A stretch of DNA of 64,000 bases from Fibrobacter succinogenes (lineage in GTDB: Bacteria; Fibrobacterota; Fibrobacteria; Fibrobacterales; Fibrobacteraceae), in the NCBI GenBank assembly GCA_902756345.1, contig CACVQR010000005.1, positions 1 through 64,000 of the forward strand, in the 5' to 3' direction. The position numbers and the translations under genes are program-made. Under the pieces are notes generated by a model. It did not search any database, had not been told where the DNA came from, and was given only the letters and a program-made list of their open reading frames with translations. Of this stretch, positions 57,372 through 64,000 are shown one piece after another (the first letter of the stretch is position 1; every line of letters starts with the position of its first letter).

Positions 57372-59459
57372 ATGAACTTCAGAATTACCTATGATCAGCC
57401 GGGGCGTATCCGCTTTCGGGCGGGGGCCTATGCGTTTGAAAAAATGCATGAACCGCGCATCCACAAGGCATGCGTGAGTGTACCTTATGTCCAGAAAGCG
57501 GTAGTCCATTCGGAAAACGGCGGCATTCTGCTGGAATACGAAGACGGCTATCGTGAACAGGTGATTGATTTCGTCCGGAATCTAAACGTTGCTAATCTTC
57601 CGGAAATTGAACCCGATACCGAATACCAACTGCAGGAACTCGACACGCAATTCAAGAACCGACTCGCGTTCATGATTGCGCGGCGTTACCTTGCCAAGTT
57701 GTTTATTCCGCCTCCCATCCGCACGGCGCACCTGATTTACAGGGGCCTCAAGTTTGTGGCGAAGGGCTTGAACTGCCTTGGCGAAGGAAAACTCTCCGTC
57801 GAAGTGCTGGACGGTGCCGCCATCGGGGCGAGCATCTTGCAGCGCAATTACGAATCGGCTGGAACCATCATGTTCCTGCTGAACGTGAGCAGCCTTCTGG
57901 AAGATTACACCAAGGCGCGTACGCGAACCGCCCTTACCGCAAGCCTTGCCGTTAAGGTTGACCGCGTGTGGGTAGTCAAGGACGGCGTCGATGTTCAGGT
58001 GCGTATGCAGGATGTTCAGGTGGGCGACCTCGTGCGTGTGCGTTCCGGCAGCATGATTCCGGTGGACGGAACCGTTGCCGAAGGCGATGCGTTCGTGAAC
58101 GAAGCGACCATGACGGGCGAATCGCAGGCAGTGCACAAGACGGTCGGAAAGTCTGTTTTTGCGGGCACCGTCGTAGACGAAGGTTCCATTGTGGTGTCGG
58201 TGCGGGCTGTAAGCGGCAACACCAAGATTCAAAAAATCATCGAACTCATCGACCGCTCCGAAGACCTGAAGGCCTCTATCCAGAGCCGCGCCGAACGCCT
58301 TGCTGATGGTATCGTGCCGTTCAGCTTTATCGGATTCGGGCTAACGCTCCTGTTTACGCGCAACATTACCAAGGCCGTCTCGATTCTGATGGTGGATTAT
58401 TCTTGCGCCATCAAGCTTTCCACCCCGATTTCGGTGATTTCGGCGCTGCGCGAAGCGGCTGACCGCAACATGACCGTGAAGGGCGGCAAGTACCTGGAAG
58501 AATTCGCGCTTGCAGACACCATCGTTTTCGACAAGACGGGAACACTCACCAAGGCGGAACCGAAACTCGAACGCGTGATTCCGTTCGGAAACCGCAGCGA
58601 AGAAGAAATTCTGCGCATTGCGGCCTGCATCGAAGAGCACTTCCCGCACAGCATGGCGCGCGCCATTGTGCGCGGTGCCGCCGAACGGGGAATCGACCAC
58701 GAAGAAGAACATGCCGATGTCAAATACATCGTGGCGCATGGAATCGCGACGACACTCGACGGTGAACGCGCCGTTATCGGCAGCAAGCATTTCGTCGTCG
58801 AAGACGAAAAGATTGCAGTGGACGAGGCGGAACAGAAAAAAATCGACGAACTCGCCGGAGCCGCATCCGTGATTTACCTTGCCATTGGCGGGAACCTCGC
58901 GGGAGTGCTTTGCATTAGCGATCCTCCGCGGGACGAAGCGGCCGAGGCCATTTGCATGCTCCGTGAACGCGGAATCAAGCATGTAGCGATGATTACCGGC
59001 GACAGCCAGAAGGCTGCCGAACGCACGGCGCAACTTTTGGGCATCGACACCTTCTTTGCGCAGGTGCTGCCCGAAGACAAGCACCGCTATGTGGAAAAAA
59101 TGAAGGCCGAAGGCCGCCGCGTGATTATGGTGGGCGATGGAATCAACGATGCGCCCGCATTGGCCGCTGCGAATGTGTCGGTCGCCATGAGCGATGCCAG
59201 CGACATTGCCCGCGAAACCGCCGACGTGACCCTCCGCAGCGAAGACCTGCGCGACCTCGCCGAACTCCGCACGTTGAGTACGCAGCTCATGGAACGCATC
59301 CAGGCGAATTACCGCTTTATCGTCGCCTTCAACACGTCGCTCCTGGCCGCAGGTTTCTTCGGAATACTTGCCCCCTCGACCTCGGCCCTGCTGCATAACC
59401 TCTCGACCATGGCGATTTGCGCCAAGAGCATGACTCCGTTGAAGCGGAATCAGCCCTAA
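57372..59459 (+). CDS. P1B-type metal ATPase with altered CPC motif
   Basis: The N-terminal part (GRIRFRAGAYAFEK) is an HMA-like domain without a CxxC. The actuator domain has TMTGES, the phosphorylation site is FDKTGTLTK, and the hinge is GDGINDAPAL. The membrane motif that is CPC in classical copper or zinc pumps reads DYSCAIKLSTP, so Tyr-Ser-Cys replaces Cys-Pro-Cys. This group is found with DUF6110-type partners, and its metal is not clear (Mn, Fe and Zn are candidates). A terminator follows at 59479. Confidence 0.87.
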   Translation: MNFRITYDQPGRIRFRAGAYAFEKMHEPRIHKACVSVPYVQKAVVHSENGGILLEYEDGYREQVIDFVRNLNVANLPEIEPDTEYQLQELDTQFKNRLAFMIARRYLAKLFIPPPIRTAHLIYRGLKFVAKGLNCLGEGKLSVEVLDGAAIGASILQRNYESAGTIMFLLNVSSLLEDYTKARTRTALTASLAVKVDRVWVVKDGVDVQVRMQDVQVGDLVRVRSGSMIPVDGTVAEGDAFVNEATMTGESQAVHKTVGKSVFAGTVVDEGSIVVSVRAVSGNTKIQKIIELIDRSEDLKASIQSRAERLADGIVPFSFIGFGLTLLFTRNITKAVSILMVDYSCAIKLSTPISVISALREAADRNMTVKGGKYLEEFALADTIVFDKTGTLTKAEPKLERVIPFGNRSEEEILRIAACIEEHFPHSMARAIVRGAAERGIDHEEEHADVKYIVAHGIATTLDGERAVIGSKHFVVEDEKIAVDEAEQKKIDELAGAASVIYLAIGGNLAGVLCISDPPRDEAAEAICMLRERGIKHVAMITGDSQKAAERTAQLLGIDTFFAQVLPEDKHRYVEKMKAEGRRVIMVGDGINDAPALAAANVSVAMSDASDIARETADVTLRSEDLRDLAELRTLSTQLMERIQANYRFIVAFNTSLLAAGFFGILAPSTSALLHNLSTMAICAKSMTPLKRNQP

Positions 59460-59478
59460 AATTCCACAAAATCTCGTT

Positions 59479-59505
59479 AAAAGGTGGTGTAATGCCACTT
59501 TTTTC
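59479..59505 (+). terminator. Terminator of the P1B ATPase gene
   Basis: AAAAGGTGGT and GCCACTTTTTT pair around a short loop, followed by the T-run. It is about 20 bases after the stop. Confidence 0.7.
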
Positions 59506-59560
59506 GTGTTTTTATGGATGCGTTCTTTTACGACATTATTTGTCGCAGTCGTTATTTATT

Positions 59561-59586
59561 TTTAGTGAATAACGAAATTCACTAAA
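59561..59586. promoter_or_regulatory. Palindrome before an unrecognised gene
   Basis: TTTAGTGAAT and ATTCACTAAA, with a 6-base centre, form a perfect inverted repeat 20 bases before the ATG at 59607. Its position near the expected promoter suggests an operator. No regulator for it is evident in the window. Confidence 0.6.
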
Positions 59587-59606
59587 ATTTTCAAACGGGA
59601 GTCTCA

Positions 59607-60278
59607 ATGACTAGGATTCTTTCACGCGCGCCGCGGTGGGACATTCTCCGGAATTTCTACCGCGACTTCGATAACGGCCGCAAACGCGGCTGTGTCGAGA
59701 AGTGGAAAAAAGAAATGCCCCAAAGCAGGTTTGAACAGGAACTTTTCGAAACAAAAATCCACACCGAATTCCTGCGCGACCGCCAGAAGATGCTGAACAA
59801 GAATTTCCGTTGGACCTACACGAACATGAAAAAGCTCATCGCGCTCGACCAGTATTTCAGGGAACTGCACCGGAGCATCGCCCGCACCTTCGAGGCAACC
59901 AAAAGGGACATCGCCGCTCTCACCGCGCAAAATCACAAGTGGTACAGGGAATACGAACTAGAAGCCGAAATTTGCCCTAGCAACGACTGGGACATCGCGG
60001 GCGAACACGAATACGTCAGCGATTTGCTCTTCTGGTACGCAAATTGGGGCTCCATCAACATCTGCTCAAGCACGAACGAACACTACACCGACCGTCACAA
60101 GGTCTACCTCGTTCCCCCTTGGAAACAGATGCTGCTCGTCGACAAGTTCGTCAAGGACGATGTCACTTGGGAACTAGATTCGCTCCTCTACGACAGCGAA
60201 TCAAGCCTCTACACCTTCCACGACATTGTCCGCATGAAACCGGAACAATTCGAAGTGCGATACACATTGAGTTTTTAA
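59607..60278 (+). CDS. Unrecognised protein, 223 aa
   Basis: The family is not recognised. The sequence is charged and Trp/Tyr-rich (RWDILRNFYRDFDNGRKRGC, DLLFWYANWGSINICSS), with no signal peptide or membrane helix. Residues 30-115 look helical (basic and acidic residues alternate). The start is followed by MTRILSRAPRW, and GGGAGTC upstream is a fair ribosome site. It is followed 16 bases later by a second unrecognised gene, so the two probably act together. Confidence 0.7.
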   Translation: MTRILSRAPRWDILRNFYRDFDNGRKRGCVEKWKKEMPQSRFEQELFETKIHTEFLRDRQKMLNKNFRWTYTNMKKLIALDQYFRELHRSIARTFEATKRDIAALTAQNHKWYREYELEAEICPSNDWDIAGEHEYVSDLLFWYANWGSINICSSTNEHYTDRHKVYLVPPWKQMLLVDKFVKDDVTWELDSLLYDSESSLYTFHDIVRMKPEQFEVRYTLSF

Positions 60279-60294
60279 ACAAAAGCGAGGTACT

Positions 60295-60954
60295 ATGAGA
60301 AGACGATACATTTATCAGCTGGCGGCAACGATACTGCCGAATGGACGGGGCTATGATACCGTTGACCATGACCTGGGAATTTTCACGTCGCTTCGCACCG
60401 CCAAAAAAGTTCTGCGGGATTACGTCAAGGGCGGAGATTTCTATTGCCCGGTCTATAGCTTTTCCATCATGTACCTGCCCGTCGACAACGATCTGGATTA
60501 TGAATCCGATAGGCAAATCAACGTCTATTCGCCCGATGGCAAATTGCAACTTTCGGAATTCAACATGATGTCCTGTAACGGAGCATGGAGCAAGAGTCTG
60601 AATATAGACCTTCGCGCAGTCATCGACATCGGCCCCGGCAAGAAACCGTATTTCACGCTGTACAACCATTGGAAACGAGGACTCGCGACTAAGTGCGCGC
60701 GCATCTCCTTTCTGGAACCCAAATACGAACTGGGCTCCTCTTACAACAAATCCGTTTGGTTCCTGGACGATAACGAGAAAAAGATGCTCATGAAGTTCCT
60801 GAAAACAAAATGCAGGAGCATCTTTAGCGACAAGTGCACGAACAACTGGATGAGCGTCATCGGGGCGTTCAACAACGAAGTCCAAGGTGACGATGACAGT
60901 CGCATTCTGCCCTACGATTTACCCATCCCTAATTACAACAAACTAGAACCGTAG
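60295..60954 (+). CDS. Unrecognised protein, 219 aa
   Basis: It begins MRRRYIYQLAATILPNGRGY and has a mixed alpha/beta composition (GGDFYCPVYSFSIMYLPVDND, NVYSPDGKLQLSEFN). There is no signal peptide and no known motif. A ribosome site AGCGAGGT lies just before the ATG. Pairing with the previous gene and the isolated position suggest a two-gene accessory unit. Confidence 0.7.
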   Translation: MRRRYIYQLAATILPNGRGYDTVDHDLGIFTSLRTAKKVLRDYVKGGDFYCPVYSFSIMYLPVDNDLDYESDRQINVYSPDGKLQLSEFNMMSCNGAWSKSLNIDLRAVIDIGPGKKPYFTLYNHWKRGLATKCARISFLEPKYELGSSYNKSVWFLDDNEKKMLMKFLKTKCRSIFSDKCTNNWMSVIGAFNNEVQGDDDSRILPYDLPIPNYNKLEP

Positions 60955-61140
60955 TGAAAACTGTCCTTATGGGCGTTCCCCTAGCGGGTCGGGCCATACT
61001 CGCACGCCGCTAACGGCGCGCTCACCGAGCCTTGCTTACGCAAGTCTCGTCCCTTCGGGTAACTGTCCCTAACGCAATAAACAGCCAAGTGACAGGAGGC
61101 CTAACGCATGATGCGTAAAGATATTCCAACTTGGAGTATT
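60955..61140. repeat. GC-rich repeat at the edge of the AT-rich island
   Basis: The region holds GCGGGTCGGGCC, CGCCGCTAACGGCG (a short hairpin) and CCTTGCTTACGCAAG, and ends with the near-palindrome TAACGCATGATGCGTAA (61092-61108). It is non-coding and unlike the AT-rich genes that follow. It marks a sharp change in base composition. Confidence 0.5.
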
Positions 61141-61162
61141 ATCCTTGAATTTTTGGAGGAAA

Positions 61163-62272
61163 ATGAGTATAGATTTAAAAGAACGGACATCAAAAAAGGA
61201 TGGTTATATGAAAATATTCGTTGTGGCCTTGAATGCGGACACTCGTGGGGTCAATGAAAGATATCAAGAATTCCCGAAATCGTACAAAGAATACAAAAAT
61301 ATTCTTGGGGAAAAGCCTTCCGGCAATGGCTTCCATGAATGCGTTAATTTTCGAGAATATCATGATCAAGTATATGGATATTTTCAGGCTTGGCGCAATA
61401 AATCCATTCGTAATCCTAATGAAGAATTTTTGCTTATCAGCGTTACATATAAAAAAAGAAATTCTTTTTCTAACAAAATTATAGGCATTCAAGCAGGCTG
61501 CCGTTATCAAGCGGTAGATAATATATACGGAATTCCTCGCGATGATGTTCCCCCTACATTATATAACGAATTAAAAAAGAAACTAAGTCCTTTAACATAT
61601 CATTATGCATGTCCTTCTAAATATTCTTTATTGCTTTCAAAACAGATAAATGATGCGGTAAAGGTTGTCTTTGGAAAAGATGAGTGGAAGCGTCCTAGTA
61701 TAAAGGAGATTGATGAAAAAAGATGGCCTGCAATTGTGAAAATAATAGACATGCACTTTTCTAGCACAAAAAGTAAAGATTGCAAAACTGAATTGACAAA
61801 ATGGAATAATATAAAAATTTATCTAGAAATGCCCGATTTACAGGAAATCAGTAATTCCGATGGGTTTGTCTATGATGAAGAAAATGAAAGAAATAAGCAA
61901 TTTCAGGAACTACTAGAAAAAGTGAAATCTGCAAAAACGAATCCTTATGTTGAATACAAGGGAAAACGTTTCTCTAGAAGTTCATTGGTAAAGCGGATAG
62001 CTTTGTTAAGATCCTGTGGTAAGTGTGAATATTGCAAAAAAGATCCTCCCTTTTTTGATAGATATGGAGAACCTTTTTTTGAAGTACATCATATTATGCC
62101 ATTAAGCAAAGGCGGTGAGGACGATATTGATAATGTTGCCGCTTTATGCCCCAATTGTCATCGGACAATACATTTAGCAGGAACTCCGTCAAGACACTCG
62201 ATGAGGGTCCAATTAGAAAATAGAATTCCAAAAGCCAATTTAAAAATGAGTAATGTTAAAATCAAATTCTAA
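61163..62272 (+). CDS. HNH endonuclease-like protein
   Basis: The C-terminal part carries the HNH/treble-clef set: CGKCEYCKKDPPFF (CxxC), VHHIMPLSKGGEDD and ALCPNCHRTIH (CxxC with His). The N-terminal 240 residues are not recognised and could be a DNA- or modification-recognition domain, as in McrA-like enzymes (inference). The start at 61163 follows GGAGGA. The gene is clearly AT-rich compared with the rest of the window, a sign of transfer. No methylase is nearby, so a modification-dependent nuclease is possible. Confidence 0.82.
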   Translation: MSIDLKERTSKKDGYMKIFVVALNADTRGVNERYQEFPKSYKEYKNILGEKPSGNGFHECVNFREYHDQVYGYFQAWRNKSIRNPNEEFLLISVTYKKRNSFSNKIIGIQAGCRYQAVDNIYGIPRDDVPPTLYNELKKKLSPLTYHYACPSKYSLLLSKQINDAVKVVFGKDEWKRPSIKEIDEKRWPAIVKIIDMHFSSTKSKDCKTELTKWNNIKIYLEMPDLQEISNSDGFVYDEENERNKQFQELLEKVKSAKTNPYVEYKGKRFSRSSLVKRIALLRSCGKCEYCKKDPPFFDRYGEPFFEVHHIMPLSKGGEDDIDNVAALCPNCHRTIHLAGTPSRHSMRVQLENRIPKANLKMSNVKIKF

Positions 62273-62663
62273 GAAACCACTTTCCCCGATAGGTTCTGCC
62301 ATCGGGTTTTTCTTTTTCTCAAAATTTAATCGGAAAATCTTTTCATCAGTATAATGAAATAAAAGCTATGAAGAGGTTATACAAAACTGTTTGGGCAATC
62401 AAGTACCGCACTTGTGTGAACAATTTTGCCTATGAAACTGCAGAAATAAGCATTGAAGTAAAACATGTTCATTTATAAATACAATATAACATGTGAAAAT
62501 ACTAGAAAACGGTGGAATTTGATATAATTATATAGAAATTGGACTAAAATCAATTTTTGCCATTGAATTAATAAGAAGACCTAAAAAAAAAAGGATGTTC
62601 AATGATGTTAAAATAGGGTATATTTCTTTTAAATGGCCGAATAAACCACAAAGGAAGGAAAAA
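62273..62663. other. 391-bp AT-rich gap before the UDG-like gene
   Basis: Apart from the terminator at its start, no gene or RNA is seen. A run of A around 62583-62592 and several TATAAT-like strings are present, one of which may be the promoter of the next gene. Confidence 0.5.
62285..62318 (+). terminator. Terminator of the HNH gene
   Basis: CCCGAT and ATCGGG form the stem around a 10-base loop, followed by TTTTTCTTTTTC. It is 13 bases after the stop. Confidence 0.7.
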
Positions 62664-63227
62664 ATGGAAGAATCAAAACTGAAACCATTTGTTAAAGAAG
62701 GGCTTGATATCCTTTTCGTTCCTCTAAACCCTGCCAATGGTTCTGATGATAATGGGCACTATTTTTCCGTGAATCAAGCCTTTTGGAATCAATTGCTCGC
62801 TTCTGGCTTGATTACAGAAAATGTTGATAAACTATATGCCGATGATGAAATCTTTGGTAAAAATGAAAAGAATTATAAGGGATGGTTTTATGGTATAACG
62901 GATCTTGTTCCTAATGTTGTAAATAGTAACGGCAAAGACATTAATCCCAGTGACGATGATTGCGAGCATCTAAAAGAACTAATAAAGAGAAACTCTCCTA
63001 AAGTCGTTGTTTTGCTACATGGTACCGTTAAAGATAAATTCTTAGCATACATGGGCGTGAAATTTGATAAAAATAAATATGGGGAAATTGGCAGAATAAT
63101 TGAAAATTGCTCAACGATGTTTTATGCTGTTCCATTTCCACATGGAAATAATATTGAAAAAGAAACAAAAATTGGGCACTATAAAGCAATTAAAGGTTAT
63201 CTAGACGGACTTCTCCAAAAAGATTAA
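62664..63227 (+). CDS. Uracil-DNA-glycosylase-like superfamily protein
   Basis: MEESKLKPFV at 62664 follows AGGAAGG. DILFVPLNPANGSDDNGHYF and QAFWNQLLASGL have the layout of the UDG superfamily (GxNPG-type motif, then the FW.LL helix), and the late VPFPHGNN recalls the PSPS.N loop. Key catalytic residues cannot be confirmed, so activity is uncertain. Together with the HNH gene it suggests an island concerned with modified or uracil-containing DNA (inference). Confidence 0.6.
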   Translation: MEESKLKPFVKEGLDILFVPLNPANGSDDNGHYFSVNQAFWNQLLASGLITENVDKLYADDEIFGKNEKNYKGWFYGITDLVPNVVNSNGKDINPSDDDCEHLKELIKRNSPKVVVLLHGTVKDKFLAYMGVKFDKNKYGEIGRIIENCSTMFYAVPFPHGNNIEKETKIGHYKAIKGYLDGLLQKD

Positions 63228-63266
63228 AACGAAACCGTGGAGAAAAGGTAGACTGGGGAAATTTAT

Positions 63267-63692
63267 ATGACAACACGTTTCCAAAAGGCTCGATTTCATA
63301 TAGATAGTGGCCCACGCTCATTATTTGAGCGAATTCACTATAAAATGGATTCAGTTTGTTCCCTAAATTTGTCGGCAAAACATTTTGTAGAACGATGTAA
63401 GGAACGAGTTGTCCCAGCTGAGATAATTCAGAAAATGCAGAATTTTAATACCCATGAATGGAAATTGGTTGTAAGTGAAGTTCGTGTTGATACGGGAAAA
63501 TTTGTGAATTCAACATGGGAATATGCTCTTGAAAATGAAAAATATTGGTTGACGATAGGTTTCGGAAATGTTGCAGAAACCATTGTAAAAAAGGAAAGCG
63601 ATGGCAAAAATAAGGTTGTTGTGTCAGGACCAGTTTATGATTATGTTGATGCGGTCAACAAAAAATTAATGGAAAATGAGGAAAAGGTTTAA
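63267..63692 (+). CDS. Unrecognised AT-rich gene, 141 aa
   Basis: The protein starts TTRFQKARFHIDSGPRSLFE. A middle section reads HFVERCKERVVPAEIIQKMQ, then WKLVVSEVRVDTG and YWLTIGFGNVAETIV. The ERCKER..P...I....W and GxGN pattern resembles small toxin-type or DUF4258-like proteins, but this is a guess. It is followed by the next gene after 28 bases and is probably in the same operon as the UDG-like gene. Confidence 0.6.
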   Translation: MTTRFQKARFHIDSGPRSLFERIHYKMDSVCSLNLSAKHFVERCKERVVPAEIIQKMQNFNTHEWKLVVSEVRVDTGKFVNSTWEYALENEKYWLTIGFGNVAETIVKKESDGKNKVVVSGPVYDYVDAVNKKLMENEEKV

Positions 63693-63720
63693 CCCCCTCC
63701 AAAAAAAGGAGATAAAGACA

Positions 63721-64000
63721 ATGTCTATTGAATTTATAAATTACGAAGGATTGCAAATAAAGTACAATCCTGATGAATTGATCGTAGTGCCTTTAAAAGT
63801 AACACAATCGAAAATTGGTGATTTTGGAGAAGCTGATTATCAAACACTTTGGAAAATAAATGGAAAAATAGAAGAAGTTCCTTCTTATCATATAAGATGG
63901 GTGCACAAGAGTGATTTTATTGAGATTGTGTATGATGAAAAACAAAATGACAAAATAGAAGAATATGTGAAAACACATCCAAAGAGTGCTCCAAATGGAA
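63721..64000 (+). CDS. Unrecognised AT-rich gene, 5' part (runs off the window)
   Basis: The ATG follows AAAAAGGAGATAAAGACA, a strong ribosome site. The 93 visible residues (MSIEFINYEGLQIKYNPDEL, then ADYQTLWKINGKIEEVPSYH) show no known motif. It belongs to the same AT-rich unit. The stop codon is beyond the window. Confidence 0.65.
   Translation, partial: MSIEFINYEGLQIKYNPDELIVVPLKVTQSKIGDFGEADYQTLWKINGKIEEVPSYHIRWVHKSDFIEIVYDEKQNDKIEEYVKTHPKSAPNG

Noticed and set aside
61085-61110. GCCTAACGCATGATGCG as a possible integron attC site
   Set aside because: No paired GTTRRRY site at a suitable distance and no integrase is visible. The near-palindrome alone is not enough.

Overview
The window looks like a chromosomal segment of a Fibrobacter-type gut cellulolytic bacterium. 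The main signs are several proteins with the FISUMP domain (Fibrobacter succinogenes major paralogous domain) on Ser-rich lipoprotein stalks, a secreted GH30 xylanase beside a CE1-type esterase (both with a short secretion- or sorting-type beta domain), type III glutamine synthetase, and short families of intergenic repeats. This assignment is inference from gene content. No rRNA, tRNA or CRISPR array was recognised.

Layout. 1-4595: three FISUMP lipoproteins, each followed by a small ORF with an LEPR motif, and an AbiEii-like nucleotidyltransferase with an overlapping upstream partner. 4596-10234 (minus strand): larE, larC, larB, tatC, tatA, a Tat-exported DUF362 protein and a small membrane protein. 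10382-12560 (plus): a MerR regulator, a flavin oxidoreductase and a metallo-beta-lactamase-fold hydrolase. 12622-16728: biotin genes bioA-bioW-bioF-bioD. 16755-21089: a cation diffusion facilitator, then the CE1 and GH30 enzymes. 21218-27609 (minus): carA-pyrG-carB behind a possible pyrBI-like attenuator. 27831-29951: glnN. 30092-33109: a FISUMP fusion protein and a DUF1007/NicO metal pair. 33142-47057: envelope and metal genes (TonB-ExbB-ExbD, beta-barrel, LolA-like, two RND permeases, FeoAB, ZIP), then TtcA and a cysteine desulfurase. 47162-56730: flavodoxin, DUF3793, a paired ABC exporter-type siderophore importer with an AraC regulator, a XusB-like lipoprotein and a TonB-dependent receptor. 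56977-59459: a P1B-type ATPase with a small partner. 59607-60954: two unrecognised genes. 61163-64000: an AT-rich island with an HNH nuclease and a UDG-like protein.

How it fits together. Three points stand out. (1) The DUF362 protein carries His/Lys/His residues spaced much like the active site of lactate racemase LarA. It sits with larB, larC and larE (cofactor synthesis) and tatAC (export of folded proteins), and MerR-type dyads precede both the DUF362 transcription unit and larB with identical promoter geometry. This suggests an exported nickel-pincer enzyme system. (2) A 12-bp element, TTTGGAGTAGAA, lies at a fixed distance from a -10-like CTA box in front of four envelope and metal transcription units, and a close variant precedes feoA. 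This defines a likely metal-starvation regulon. (3) The LEPR mini-ORFs have conserved flanks and variable bodies, like exchangeable modules.
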